A stretch of 64,000 nucleotides of DNA from Verrucomicrobiaceae bacterium. GTDB taxonomy: Bacteria > Verrucomicrobiota > Verrucomicrobiia > Verrucomicrobiales > Verrucomicrobiaceae. Location: positions 620,001-684,000 of the forward strand of contig JACKQF010000001.1 in assembly GCA_024232965.1 (NCBI GenBank). The letters run 5' to 3'. This document shows positions 16,034 to 25,946 of this stretch, one piece after another; position 1 is the first letter of the stretch, and the number at the start of each line of letters is the position of its first letter. A program made the translations under genes and the position numbers. The notes under the pieces were generated by a model. That model saw only the letters and a program-made list of their open reading frames with translations. It ran no database searches and was not told the origin of the DNA.

Positions 16034-19000
16034 ATGAAGCTTGTTCTACTTCTCTTCTCTTTGGTCGTGAGTGTCCTCTCTGCCGAACCTGTCTTCCGTG
16101 CAGGCGTGTCTGCCATCGATATCTCTCCGGAGGTCTTTCCGCGGATTATTGCGGGGGGCTTTTTGGAGGGAAGGGGAACCAAACTGACCGACTCTCTTCA
16201 TGTGCGTTGCTTTGTTCTGGATGACGGAGTGACGAAGATCGCTTTTGCCATCGTGGATACTTGCATGATGGAGCAATCGCTCATCGACGAAGCCAAGGGA
16301 CTCGCTTCCAAGGAATGTGGCATTCCGGTGGATCACATGATGGTCAGCGCCACGCATACCCACTCCGCTCCGGCCGCCATGGGTTGCCTTGGAACTCGAA
16401 AGGACACCGAATACGGGCACTACTTGATTCCCAAAATTGCGGAAGGCATTGTGGCCGCAAACAAGGCCCTGCAACCTGCGCGAATTGGCTGGGGGAGTTT
16501 TGATGACTGGAAGCACACCCACAATCGCCGTTGGATTCGACTTGCGGGGAAAGAGGTGGTTGATCCCTTTGGAAATGCCACAGGCCGTGCCAACATGCAT
16601 CCTGGATATCTGAGCAAAGACGTTGTGGGACCCAGTGGCCCGGTGGACCCGCAATTGAGCGTGATCGCGCTACAGACCTTGGATGGTAAGCCTCTCGGCG
16701 TGCTGGCGAACTACTCGCAGCACTACTTTGGCAGTACGCCAGTTTCAGCGGATTACTTTGGGCTCTTCTGCAAATACCTGGCTGCCAAAATGGGGGCGCA
16801 AGGTGATGGCAACGGCCCCTTTGTCTGCGCCATGAGCCAAGGCACCAGTGGAGACCAGATGTGGATGGATTATGGTGCGGAAAAAAAGGCCACCACCCTC
16901 GACCAATATGCCTCTGAGGTCGCCGACAGCGCAATCAAAGCCCTGCAAACGGTGAAGTATGTCGATCACGCCCCTCTTGGCATGGTCGAGAAGACGCTCG
17001 AGCTCAAGTATCGAGTCCCCGACGAAAAAGGCCTCGCTTGGGCCAAGCCCATCGCAGCGAAGATCGAAAACGACGTGCCGAAGAGCAAGGAGGAAGTGTA
17101 TGCGAGAGAGGCACTCATCCTCCACGAGCGTCAAAAGACGAGCGTGAAACTTCAAGCCATTCGCATCGGCGATCTGAGCATCGCCACGCTGCCGAACGAG
17201 GTGTATGCGATCACGGGGTTGAAGTTGCGTGAGATTTCGCCATTCGGGACGCACTTCAACATTGAGCTCGCCAATGGAGCGGAGGGTTACATCCCGCCGC
17301 TGGAGCAGCATGCATTGGGCGGATACACGACCTGGCCGGCTAGAACAGCGGGATTGGAGGAATCAGCAGAATTGAAAATGATTGGTGTTCTGCGTGACGA
17401 ATTCTATCAACTCAAAGGACACAATGAAGAGGCCAGTAAGACTCTGATCAACATTGGTAAAGCTAGCCGCTTAGCCGCATACGGGCAAGCAGTCGAAGCT
17501 AGTTCGCCTGTTGTTCACTGGGGATTGGACGAAACGGGCCTGCCCCTTAATCCTGCGATCAAAGCACATTCCAGATCAGGACTTCCGCAGGTCTTCCCTA
17601 CAGGGCAGATAGCTCTCTTTTTGCCAGGAGCAGGCAGTGGAAGGGCTTATGACGACGAATGCGGACTGCACCCTTCGCCGTTTTATCAAATTGGCAAAAT
17701 CAACCGGTCGATTCATCTCGCTGGGGGGCATCTCAGAATTCCAGAGTTACATCCGCGAGTAGAAGGGGCCATCGCCCTCTGGTTCTGGCTCGGTCACGAA
17801 AGCGGCGCGAGTGATCGCACGGGCGAGTTGATCAATGCGCTCGGCGTCAGCTTGAAGGCGCATCAGTTCCCGGATCACACGGTGAAGCTCGAATGGGGAG
17901 ATAAAGTAGCTTCGGCTTTAGCCGAAGGATCAGATTCGGCTAAAGTCGAAACCACTTTCTTTGCCGACGACTGGCATTTCGCCGTGCTGATCCGCGATAG
18001 CGAAAATGTGCGGGTGCACCTCGATGGCTCCGAAAAGCCCGTTTTGACCGGAAAGGCCGGGAAAGCGGCGGGTGAGGTGCTGTTTGGCAAAGGACTCGAA
18101 GGCCGGCTGGATGAGATCACGATCTGGGATCGCGTCATCGAGCCTTCACTCATCGCGAAGCTTTGGAACATCTCGAAAGTGGGTGAGGAGAATGCGAAGC
18201 GCGCCGTTTCCCGCGCGGAGCGGAAGAAGCGGGCGCAGGCGCAGAGATCGACCTTGCTGAAGGCCCATGAGAACTGGTCTGCGTCGATGCGCTTCAAAAG
18301 CATGAAGGCCAACAACGTTAGCGCCGTGACCGCCTACCTCATCTCGCGCGGGCCGAAGGGCGATTCCCAGGCTCCGGGGGATCATCTGGGCATCGGCGGC
18401 ACCTATAAGGACTCGCAGCCGGGCCGGTTGTTCGTCTTCAATGGCAACGCGGCGGATCAAATCGTGCGCGGTACGACAATCATCGAGCCGGGGACATGGA
18501 ATGACGTGAAGCTGGAGCGGACTGGCTCGCGCGTGAAGGTCACGCTCAATGGCAAGGTGGAGATCGACGCCGAACTGCCTGTCACCGCGCCCGGTGCGCA
18601 GGAGTTGTTCTTTGGCAAACGCTGTGATGACTTCGCGCCGCTGGAAGGCGCGTTTGAAAAGGTGGAGGTCGCTGGATTGGAAACATCCGTCGCGCCGACG
18701 CCCGCGCCGAAGGTCGAACTGGCTTCGCCACCGCTCTCTCCCGAAGCATCCGCGAAGAAATGGCATGTGCGTGACGGTTACCGCATCGAACTCGTCGCCG
18801 CGGAGCCGGTGGTGCTGGATCCGGTTGCGTTTGATTGGGATGAGCAGGGCCGCTTATGGGTCATCGAGATGGCGGACTACCCGCTCGGCATGGATGGCAA
18901 CGGCAAGGCCGGCGGACGCGTTGTGCGGCTGGAGGACACGGACCACGACGGCCGCTACGACAAGCGCCGCGTCATCGTCAGCGACTTGAGCTATCCCACC

Positions 19001-21454
19001 GGCGTCTTGACCTGGCGTGAAGGTGTGATCGTCACCGCCGCGCCGGACATCTTTTTCATTTCGCCGGATGGCACGAAGAAAGTGCTCTACACCGGCTTCA
19101 GCACCGGCAATCAGCAGCTCCGCGTGAACGGCCTGCGCTGGGGCATGGACGGCTGGGTGTATTGCGCCGCGGGCGCGCATCACGGCGGCTACAATAAAGG
19201 CACGCAAATCGAGTGCAAGCTCACTGGCGAGAAGATCGACCTCGGCAGCCGCGATTTCCGCTTCAATCCGGACACCGGCGAGTTTGATCCGCAGACCGGC
19301 CCCTCGCAGTTCGGTCGTGCCCGCGATGACTGGGGCCACTGGTTCGGTGTGCAGAACAGTTTTCCGCTCTGGCACTACGTCCTGCAGGATCACTATTTGC
19401 GCCGCAATCCGCACGTCATCCCGCCGGACCCGATCCATCAGCTCTTCCCGCGCAATCCGCCCGTGTATCCCGCCAGCAGCATGGAGAAGCGCTTCCACAG
19501 CTTCGATCAGGCCGGACGCTTCACCAGCGCCTGCGGCATCGAGGTGTATCGCGATGTGAAGCTCTTCACCGACGGCAAAACGCACGCCTTCACCTGCGAG
19601 CCCTTCCACAACGTCGTGCAGCATCACCTCCTCGAAGACGAAGGAGTCACCTTCAAAGCCGTGCGCGATCCCGCCGAGTCCAAGATGGACTTCCTCGCCA
19701 GCGAAGATCGCTGGTGCCGCCCCGTCATGGTCCGCACCGGGCCGGACGGCGCTTTATGGGTGGCGGACATGTATCGCTACATGATTGAGCACCCGCAGTG
19801 GCTGCCGCAGAATGGGAAAGAGGAACTGCTGCCGCATTACCGCGAAGGGGACGACAAGGGGAGGATTTGGCGGGTGGTGAAAGCGCAGAGAGCAAAGGGC
19901 GAAGAGCAGAGAGCGTCTGAATGGACGAAGGACACAAATGGATGGTTTGCGAGCAGGAATGGCTGGCTGCGAGACAAAGCTCAGGTAAAAGCACTCTGGG
20001 TAGGAGTAATCGAATACCCGGTTCGAAGTGTTATCATCTCTCCAACAACTGACCAACTGGCGTGGACAGAACTGCAACTCGGACAGCTATCACCGAAGGA
20101 ATGCTTATCGTTGTTTGATGGAGATTTTCCGCCTTCTGTGACCCAAGCTCTTCAAATGGTCGAAAAACTCGAATGGAAGGCGGACGAGGCGTCCGCACTC
20201 CAAAAAGCACTGGCGAAGCTCGTGAACGACGAGGATGCCAAAGTGCGCCTGCAACTGGCCTGCACGCTCGGCGAGTTGAAGTTCGAGTGGGCGGGAGATT
20301 TGCTCGCGGAGGTGCTGAACAGCGCGGAGCCGGGTTCACCGCTGCAAGGCGCGGCGTTGAGTTCGGTGCTGCCGCATCTGGAGCGGGTTTGTGCTCGCAC
20401 GGACACCAAATCGTTCGCGATGCTGCTGCGCTGCGCCTTAGCGACGAAGAACGAAAAAGCCATCGCAGCGCTCGTGACGCGGATGGATGCGCAAAAGGGC
20501 CTGGAGGAATTGCTGGCCGTTTTGGATGAGAAAAACCTCTCGCTGGCCGCATTCGCGAAGCAGGTCACCGATGCCAGGGCGCTTGAAGCAGTCGAAAAAA
20601 TGGTGGTGAGGCTGCAACAGGCCGCGAACTCGATCCAAACGGCTCCGACGCTGGAATCACTGGCCTTGCTGGCCTCGGATCGCGAGCATCGGGAGCGCGT
20701 GAAGGCGCTGCTGCCGGAGCTTTGGGCGAAGATGGGCAATGCGGAGGTGCTTCGTTTGATCGCGAAGCTCCGGCCGCAGGGCGGGGAGAAGTTTTTGCTG
20801 GAGGGCTGGGACAATCGAACCCCTGCAATGCGGGTTCAGATTCTTGAAGCGCTTCTTTCCAATGATGCCTGGACCCTGGCGCTGCTGGATCGGCCAGAGG
20901 CAAAGGCCTGTGATGCCGCGACGCGCGCTCGGTTGGGGAACCATCCGAACAAACAGATCGCAAAGACCGCCGCGAAAGTGTTCGCCAATGCCACGAGCGC
21001 GACCCGTGCAGAGGTGCTAGCGAAGTTCAAGCCTGCGCTGGCGTTGCAGGGAGATCCGGTGGCAGGGAAGGCGGTGTTTGGGCAGGTCTGCATCGCCTGT
21101 CACAAGCTGGACGGACAGGGGCTCGAACTGGGGCCGGATCTGCGATCTGTGCGCGAGCATGATGCAGAGAAGTTGCTGAATTCGATCCTTGATCCGAGTG
21201 CGGTGATTGAACCCGGCTTCATGGCTTATCACTGCACCTTGAAGAGTGGGGAGCAACTTTATGGGGTGATCGCTACCGAGACCAGTAGCAGTCTGACCCT
21301 GAAGATGCCGGGGAATTTGGTGCGCTCGGTGTTGCGCAGTGACATCGCAAACCTACAGAGCACGAATGCATCGCTCATGCCGGATGGGCTTGAAGCTGCG
21401 CTAACGGTACAGTCCTTGGCGGATGTGATCGCGTATTTGAAGTTGTCGCATTGA
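16034..21454 (+). CDS. Giant secreted fusion: ceramidase-like, LamG-like, PVC-type dehydrogenase, HEAT, cytochrome c
   Basis: A 1,806-residue secreted protein. The signal peptide is residues 1-17 (MKLVLLLFSLVVSVLSA). I start at ATG 16034 because the longer frame (TTG 15968) only adds a tail before the signal. Domain order: a neutral/alkaline ceramidase-like domain (about 20-470; SATHTHSAPAAMG is its metal-site signature), LamG-like beta-sandwich regions (about 490-900), a PVC-type membrane-bound dehydrogenase beta-propeller (about 910-1290; begins WHVRDGYRIELVAAEP), HEAT-like helices (about 1370-1650), and a cytochrome c domain with CIACH (Cys 1686, Cys 1689, His 1690) ending in the family's heme-binding tail. 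It is probably a periplasmic redox/hydrolytic enzyme; the substrate is unknown. Codon use shifts to GC-rich between about 18.1 and 19.86 kb, which suggests mosaic origin. Confidence 0.88.
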   Translation: MKLVLLLFSLVVSVLSAEPVFRAGVSAIDISPEVFPRIIAGGFLEGRGTKLTDSLHVRCFVLDDGVTKIAFAIVDTCMMEQSLIDEAKGLASKECGIPVDHMMVSATHTHSAPAAMGCLGTRKDTEYGHYLIPKIAEGIVAANKALQPARIGWGSFDDWKHTHNRRWIRLAGKEVVDPFGNATGRANMHPGYLSKDVVGPSGPVDPQLSVIALQTLDGKPLGVLANYSQHYFGSTPVSADYFGLFCKYLAAKMGAQGDGNGPFVCAMSQGTSGDQMWMDYGAEKKATTLDQYASEVADSAIKALQTVKYVDHAPLGMVEKTLELKYRVPDEKGLAWAKPIAAKIENDVPKSKEEVYAREALILHERQKTSVKLQAIRIGDLSIATLPNEVYAITGLKLREISPFGTHFNIELANGAEGYIPPLEQHALGGYTTWPARTAGLEESAELKMIGVLRDEFYQLKGHNEEASKTLINIGKASRLAAYGQAVEASSPVVHWGLDETGLPLNPAIKAHSRSGLPQVFPTGQIALFLPGAGSGRAYDDECGLHPSPFYQIGKINRSIHLAGGHLRIPELHPRVEGAIALWFWLGHESGASDRTGELINALGVSLKAHQFPDHTVKLEWGDKVASALAEGSDSAKVETTFFADDWHFAVLIRDSENVRVHLDGSEKPVLTGKAGKAAGEVLFGKGLEGRLDEITIWDRVIEPSLIAKLWNISKVGEENAKRAVSRAERKKRAQAQRSTLLKAHENWSASMRFKSMKANNVSAVTAYLISRGPKGDSQAPGDHLGIGGTYKDSQPGRLFVFNGNAADQIVRGTTIIEPGTWNDVKLERTGSRVKVTLNGKVEIDAELPVTAPGAQELFFGKRCDDFAPLEGAFEKVEVAGLETSVAPTPAPKVELASPPLSPEASAKKWHVRDGYRIELVAAEPVVLDPVAFDWDEQGRLWVIEMADYPLGMDGNGKAGGRVVRLEDTDHDGRYDKRRVIVSDLSYPTGVLTWREGVIVTAAPDIFFISPDGTKKVLYTGFSTGNQQLRVNGLRWGMDGWVYCAAGAHHGGYNKGTQIECKLTGEKIDLGSRDFRFNPDTGEFDPQTGPSQFGRARDDWGHWFGVQNSFPLWHYVLQDHYLRRNPHVIPPDPIHQLFPRNPPVYPASSMEKRFHSFDQAGRFTSACGIEVYRDVKLFTDGKTHAFTCEPFHNVVQHHLLEDEGVTFKAVRDPAESKMDFLASEDRWCRPVMVRTGPDGALWVADMYRYMIEHPQWLPQNGKEELLPHYREGDDKGRIWRVVKAQRAKGEEQRASEWTKDTNGWFASRNGWLRDKAQVKALWVGVIEYPVRSVIISPTTDQLAWTELQLGQLSPKECLSLFDGDFPPSVTQALQMVEKLEWKADEASALQKALAKLVNDEDAKVRLQLACTLGELKFEWAGDLLAEVLNSAEPGSPLQGAALSSVLPHLERVCARTDTKSFAMLLRCALATKNEKAIAALVTRMDAQKGLEELLAVLDEKNLSLAAFAKQVTDARALEAVEKMVVRLQQAANSIQTAPTLESLALLASDREHRERVKALLPELWAKMGNAEVLRLIAKLRPQGGEKFLLEGWDNRTPAMRVQILEALLSNDAWTLALLDRPEAKACDAATRARLGNHPNKQIAKTAAKVFANATSATRAEVLAKFKPALALQGDPVAGKAVFGQVCIACHKLDGQGLELGPDLRSVREHDAEKLLNSILDPSAVIEPGFMAYHCTLKSGEQLYGVIATETSSSLTLKMPGNLVRSVLRSDIANLQSTNASLMPDGLEAALTVQSLADVIAYLKLSH
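17911..17950. repeat. Nested palindromic repeat inside the coding sequence of the giant fusion
   Basis: TTCGGCTTTAGCCGAA (17911-17926) and TTCGGCTAAAGTCGAA (17935-17950) are each near-palindromes and are inverted copies of one another with one mismatch, eight bases apart. They encode an Ala/Glu/Ser-rich insert (ASALAEGSDSAKVET) inside a LamG-like strand region and keep the frame. This looks like a REP-type element that entered the gene in frame. Confidence 0.7.
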
Positions 21455-21481
21455 AGCCGCTTTGCTAGAACAGGAGCTCTT

Positions 21482-22417
21482 ATGAATCGACGTGAATGGA
21501 TCAAGACTGGGGCAGGGGCGCTTTTGGCACAGCCTGCGCTTGGGGTCAGAGCAAAGGATGCGGTGTCGCCTCGTGTCATTGATACGCACACGCACTTTTA
21601 TGATCCGACACGGGCCGAGGGAGTGCCTTGGCCAGCGAAGGGCTCGAAGCTTTATCGGCCTGTGCTCCCCGAGGACTGGAAAAAACAAGCCGCGCCGTTG
21701 GGAATTAAGGAGACCGTGGTCGTGGAGGCCAGTGCCTGGTTGGAGGACAATCAATGGATCCTGGATCTGGCGGCGAAAGAGTCCTGCATCGTCGGCTTTG
21801 TCGGACACATCGACCCACCGGACCCAAACTTTGCGGACAATTTGCGGCGGTTTGCATCCAACCCCATTTTTCGTGGTGTGCGTTGGGGTGGTGGACTTTT
21901 CAGCGCGGCGGAGAATGAGCCAGCGATGTTGAAAGGGGCCAAGCTCTTGGCGGATTTGGGCTTGGAGTTGGATGTGAACGGTCCTGCGACGGCCTTGCCG
22001 GGTATTGGGAAACTCGCGACCTCCGTACCGGATCTGCGCATCGTGATCAATCACTTGGGAGGAAGTGGCGATCCCAAGTCATTGCGGCCTGAGTGGAAAG
22101 AGAACATCCGCGCGGTATCGCGGCACCCGAACGTATTCATGAAGGTGTCAGCGCTCGTGGAACAGGTCAAGGGCGCTGAGGGCCAAGCGCCGGCGGATAC
22201 GGCGTATTATTTGCCCATCCTTGATCACCTCTGGGAATGCTTCGGGGAAGATCGAGTGATCTATGGCAGCAACTGGCCGGTCTCGGATCGTGGGGCATCG
22301 TATGAGGTGGTATTTAATATCGTGAAAGAGTACTTCAGCAGCATAGGCAGCGAGGCTGCGGAGAAGTACTTTTGGAAAAACTCGCTGGCGGCCTATCGCT
22401 GGGTGGATCGGAAGTGA
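21482..22417 (+). CDS. Tat-exported amidohydrolase (TIM-barrel, 2-pyrone-4,6-dicarboxylate hydrolase-like)
   Basis: A 311-residue amidohydrolase_2 family protein. The N terminus has a twin-arginine-like signal (NRREWIKTGAGALLAQPALG). The metal-binding DTHTHFYDP follows, then VVVEASAW, GHIDPPDP, RGVRWGGG, NHLGG and the late IYGSNWPVSD with its catalytic Asp. Members hydrolyse lactones or decarboxylate aromatic acids; the substrate here is not evident. AGGAG lies 7 bases before ATG 21482. It is 27 bases after the giant fusion and 6 bases before dtd, so these three are probably cotranscribed. Confidence 0.88.
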   Translation: MNRREWIKTGAGALLAQPALGVRAKDAVSPRVIDTHTHFYDPTRAEGVPWPAKGSKLYRPVLPEDWKKQAAPLGIKETVVVEASAWLEDNQWILDLAAKESCIVGFVGHIDPPDPNFADNLRRFASNPIFRGVRWGGGLFSAAENEPAMLKGAKLLADLGLELDVNGPATALPGIGKLATSVPDLRIVINHLGGSGDPKSLRPEWKENIRAVSRHPNVFMKVSALVEQVKGAEGQAPADTAYYLPILDHLWECFGEDRVIYGSNWPVSDRGASYEVVFNIVKEYFSSIGSEAAEKYFWKNSLAAYRWVDRK

Positions 22418-22423
22418 TCGTCT

Positions 22424-22876
22424 ATGAGAGTGGTCATTCAAAGAGTCTCAGAGGCATCGGTCACCATCGAGGGTAATGTGGCGGGATCCATAGGTCGCGG
22501 GTTTGTGGTCCTGCTTGGCATCGAGCACGAAGACACAGCGGAGGATTCCGCTTGGCTGGTGGCGAAGATCGCGGGCATGCGTGTGTTTGCCGATGCGGAA
22601 GGGAAGATGAACCTTTCGCTGAAGGAGATCGATGGACGGGTGCTCGTCATCAGTCAGTTCACCCTCCATGCCAGCACCAAAAAAGGCAATCGCCCCGGCT
22701 TTACCCGCGCTGCACGACCTGAGGTGGCGGTACCGCTTTACGAGGACTTTTTGCTGAAGCTCGAAGCGGAACTCGGGACGCCAGTGGCCCGGGGCGTGTT
22801 TGGTGCAGACATGAAGGTGGCACTGATCAATGACGGCCCTGTGACCATCTGCATGGACTCACGGGCGAAGGAGTAG
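22424..22876 (+). CDS. dtd: D-aminoacyl-tRNA deacylase
   Basis: A 150-residue cytoplasmic editing enzyme that removes D-amino acids mischarged on tRNA. The family motifs are intact: MRVVIQRVSEASVTI at the N terminus, ISQFTLHAS (catalytic Thr region), RPGFTRAA, and the C-terminal NDGPVTICMDS carrying the conserved Gly-Pro that enforces chirality. Length is normal. It follows the amidohydrolase by 6 bases and converges with the cytochrome c/DUF1549 gene, leaving 5 bases. Confidence 0.96.
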   Translation: MRVVIQRVSEASVTIEGNVAGSIGRGFVVLLGIEHEDTAEDSAWLVAKIAGMRVFADAEGKMNLSLKEIDGRVLVISQFTLHASTKKGNRPGFTRAARPEVAVPLYEDFLLKLEAELGTPVARGVFGADMKVALINDGPVTICMDSRAKE

Positions 22877-22881
22877 TGCGG

Positions 22882-25875
22882 CTATTCCTTGGTCACGGTT
22901 TCATCAAGGTTTAGCAAGACTCGGGCGACGATGGTGGGAGCGTCGAGTTGTTCCTTCCGCGCCGCTTGGCGGCCCATGAGGGCGCTGAGTGTGGCGAGTT
23001 CTTTGGGGCTCGGCTTGCGGCCGGTGCAGAGTTCAAATCCGTAGGCGATCTGAGTTTCTGGCGTGGTGCCGCCTTCTTTCTGCATGCGCTGCGCCAAGGC
23101 TTTGGCGGCTTCGATGCTGATGGTTTCGTTCAAGGTCATCAATGCCTGAAGCGGTGTGTTACTTTTGCTGCGGCGCACGCAGGCGGTCTCTCCATTCGGA
23201 ACGTCGAAGGTTGCCAAGAAGGGATAGGGCGTGCTGCGACGGCGGAAGGTGTAAACGGCGCGGCGGTATTGGTTGCTATCGGTCTCGACGTGCCATGGAA
23301 AGGGGGCGTAGCTGGCGGGCTTTTCGAAGAGATAGGCAGGCGCGGGCGGCATGACGGGGCGTCCGCCAAGGGTAGGATTCAACAAACCGCTGACAGCTAG
23401 CTGGATGTCGCGCACGACTTCGCCTTCGACCCGAAAACGTGGGCCGCGCGCGAGAAGACGGTTGTAGGGATCGCGCTCCAGCAATGCCGGTGTGACGGTT
23501 GACGATTGTTGGTAGGTGAGGCTGGTGACGATGAGCTCGTGCAGATGCTTCACCGACCAGCCATGATCCATAAAATCGCATGCCAACCAATCGAGCAGTT
23601 CTGGATGAGATGGGGCGCTGCCTTGGGTCCCGAGGTCTTCGGGCGTATCAATGAGGCCGGTGCCAAAATAGGCCTGCCAGACCCGATTCACGAAGGCGCG
23701 AGCAGTGGTAGGTGATTTGCGATCCGTGATCCAGCGGGCGAAGGTCAGGCGCGAACCATCCGCGTTTTTGGGTAACGGATTCAGCATGGCGGGAACGCCT
23801 AGTTGCACGAGGTCTCCGGGTTTGGTGAAATCTCCACGCTTCAGGGTCATGGTCATGCGCGGTTGATCGCGACTGTCCAGCACCAAGGTCGTCGCACCTT
23901 CCGGGTGCTGTGCCCAAAGCTTCTCAATGGCCGCATTGGTGTCCTTCCACTCAGGGACAGTGGTGCGGAATACCGCAAAGGCATTGCCTGCCGCACCATA
24001 GAGCGGATCTGCTTTCGCATCGGGGGTTGCAGTCGCACTGATACGGTAGCGCCCCAGATTCATTGTCTGGAGGTCATCGCTGTTCCAACCACCATGCTTC
24101 ATGCTGAGGCCGATCGTCAGCCCATCTTCAGGTTTGACGGTGATGGGTTTCTCCAAAACAAAAACGGCATTGCGAGGCGAATTGCGTCGCCCTGGACCCG
24201 CATCAATGCCCCACGCAGTCTCGTCTTTGCCATCAATGGCGTATTGGATTGGACCGGTGACACGTTTGTCTTTGGCGGCTTCCTTATCTTTCGCAAACGG
24301 TGCCAGAGGGCTATTCTCGGGTTCGCCAAAATCAGCCGTAGCGCTGGCGAATTTGAGCTTGGTCATCTTGCCATCGATCTTCATCTCGACATTCAATTCG
24401 GTGAGTGCCGCCGTGCCCTTTTGCGAACGACCGGGGCCATAAGCGGGAAGGTTGGGATCGTTCATCAGTTCTAGGCGGATCGCAGCGATCACCGTCGGTG
24501 CATCGAGCTTCACTTGGAATTTCACCTCAGACCGAGTCGGCGCGTAGCCTTGGGCGAGGATGCTGCCATCCGGTTGGCGCAGGGCTTTTTCGCCTCCGGA
24601 GGGATCGTCTTCAAACCTGAGTGTGGTCCACTCTGGGCGGTTTTTTGTGATGGCTGCCTGCCATGCGGCGAAGCGTTGTTGCCAGTCGGGATGATCACGT
24701 TTGAGCTGGGTTTCGAGTGCTTCGATGCTCTTGAGGATCTGAGCACGTTGGGCTTGTTCGGGGGTGGTGTAAACGACGCGCCAAGGTTCGTTGTCATTGT
24801 TCAGAAAGGCGAACATGCGGTAGTACTCCTCCTGCGAGATGGGGTCATACTTGTGATTGTGGCACTGAGTGCAGCCGATGGTGAGCCCGAGGATGCTTTT
24901 CCCGATGGTGTCCATGCGATCAAACATCGCCTCCATGCGGAATTGTTCGGGATCCACGCCGCCTTCTTCGTTGATCATGGAATTGCGCAGGAATCCCGTG
25001 GCGACGATTTGGTCCTGGGTGGCGTTGGGGAGTTCGTCTCCGGCCAATTGATCGATGATGAATTGATCATAGGGAAGGTCGTCATTGAAGGCCTTGATGA
25101 CCCAGTCGCGATAGAACCAGATGAAGCGCATCGGATCTTTTTCGTAACCGTTGCTGTCGGCATAACGTGCGGAGTCGAGCCAGAGTCTGCCCCAGCGTTC
25201 GCCGTATTGTGGCGATGCAAGGAGCCGCTTGGTCAGCAATGGGGCTTCCTTGAACGTGGCAAGATCAGTTGGCGTCGGCGGTAGACCAATCAGGTCAAGA
25301 AACAGCCTGCGGGCGAGTTTTTCAGGCGGGGCTGGGGGTGAAGGTTGGAGCCCTTCTTTTGCCAAGCGCGACGCGATGAAGGCATCAATCGGATTGCGTG
25401 ATTTTTTCCAAGCTGGATCGGTGATCGAGAGGTCGGCCACACTGGGCACGGGTGGCTTGACGGGTGGCTTGAAGGCCCAATGATCGATCTTTGATTCCGT
25501 CTTTGCGCTGGCCGAGTCCGGCCACTGAGCACCTTCGTTGATCCAGCGCTCGATCAGATCGATCTGCGCCGGAGGCAGAGGGTCTGCTTTGCGGGGCATT
25601 TGCAGCTTCGGATTAGAGCCCCGGAGGGCGTGGACGATTTTGCTTTCGGCGCTCTTTCCAGGGACGATGACAGGGCCGTTATCGCTACCCTTCAAGGCGC
25701 TGGGTTTGTGATCGAGTCGAAGCGCGGCCTCCTGCTTCTGCGGGCCGTGGCAGCGGTAGCAGTGCTCCTTTAGGATGGGCTGCACGTCGTGGACAAAATC
25801 CACCGTCGCCAGCGCGGTGGTGGCGCAAAAAACGGGAATCCATCCCCAAAGGCGTGTGGGCACGATCAAACTCAT
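22882..25875 (-). CDS. Secreted cytochrome c protein with DUF1549 and DUF1553
   Basis: A 997-residue Planctomycetes/Verrucomicrobia-type secreted protein. After a signal peptide (about residues 1-24) comes a cytochrome c domain with CYRCH (Cys 39, Cys 42, His 43). The DUF1549 block follows (LARRLFLDLIGLPPTPTDL, YGERWGRLWLDSARYADSNG), then a central beta-rich region (about 440-640), and DUF1553 (FARWITDRKSPTTARAFVNR, TPEDLGTQGSAPSHPELLDW). The role is unknown, but the family occurs beside DUF1501 proteins and is linked to polymer degradation. I start at ATG 25875, as the GTG at 25905 adds only a short extension. A DUF1501 gene lies 71 bases upstream. Confidence 0.9.
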   Translation of the reverse strand: MSLIVPTRLWGWIPVFCATTALATVDFVHDVQPILKEHCYRCHGPQKQEAALRLDHKPSALKGSDNGPVIVPGKSAESKIVHALRGSNPKLQMPRKADPLPPAQIDLIERWINEGAQWPDSASAKTESKIDHWAFKPPVKPPVPSVADLSITDPAWKKSRNPIDAFIASRLAKEGLQPSPPAPPEKLARRLFLDLIGLPPTPTDLATFKEAPLLTKRLLASPQYGERWGRLWLDSARYADSNGYEKDPMRFIWFYRDWVIKAFNDDLPYDQFIIDQLAGDELPNATQDQIVATGFLRNSMINEEGGVDPEQFRMEAMFDRMDTIGKSILGLTIGCTQCHNHKYDPISQEEYYRMFAFLNNDNEPWRVVYTTPEQAQRAQILKSIEALETQLKRDHPDWQQRFAAWQAAITKNRPEWTTLRFEDDPSGGEKALRQPDGSILAQGYAPTRSEVKFQVKLDAPTVIAAIRLELMNDPNLPAYGPGRSQKGTAALTELNVEMKIDGKMTKLKFASATADFGEPENSPLAPFAKDKEAAKDKRVTGPIQYAIDGKDETAWGIDAGPGRRNSPRNAVFVLEKPITVKPEDGLTIGLSMKHGGWNSDDLQTMNLGRYRISATATPDAKADPLYGAAGNAFAVFRTTVPEWKDTNAAIEKLWAQHPEGATTLVLDSRDQPRMTMTLKRGDFTKPGDLVQLGVPAMLNPLPKNADGSRLTFARWITDRKSPTTARAFVNRVWQAYFGTGLIDTPEDLGTQGSAPSHPELLDWLACDFMDHGWSVKHLHELIVTSLTYQQSSTVTPALLERDPYNRLLARGPRFRVEGEVVRDIQLAVSGLLNPTLGGRPVMPPAPAYLFEKPASYAPFPWHVETDSNQYRRAVYTFRRRSTPYPFLATFDVPNGETACVRRSKSNTPLQALMTLNETISIEAAKALAQRMQKEGGTTPETQIAYGFELCTGRKPSPKELATLSALMGRQAARKEQLDAPTIVARVLLNLDETVTKE

Positions 25876-25946
25876 GGGCACTGATGAAAACGTTGGGCCC
25901 GCCACTTCCTTTGTGCCTTAGGGCATGGAGGATTCAATCATTGCTG

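Noticed and set aside
18854..19627. Long reverse-strand open frame inside the giant fusion gene
   Set aside because: Shadow of a GC-rich coding region; the forward frame contains the recognised domain motifs.
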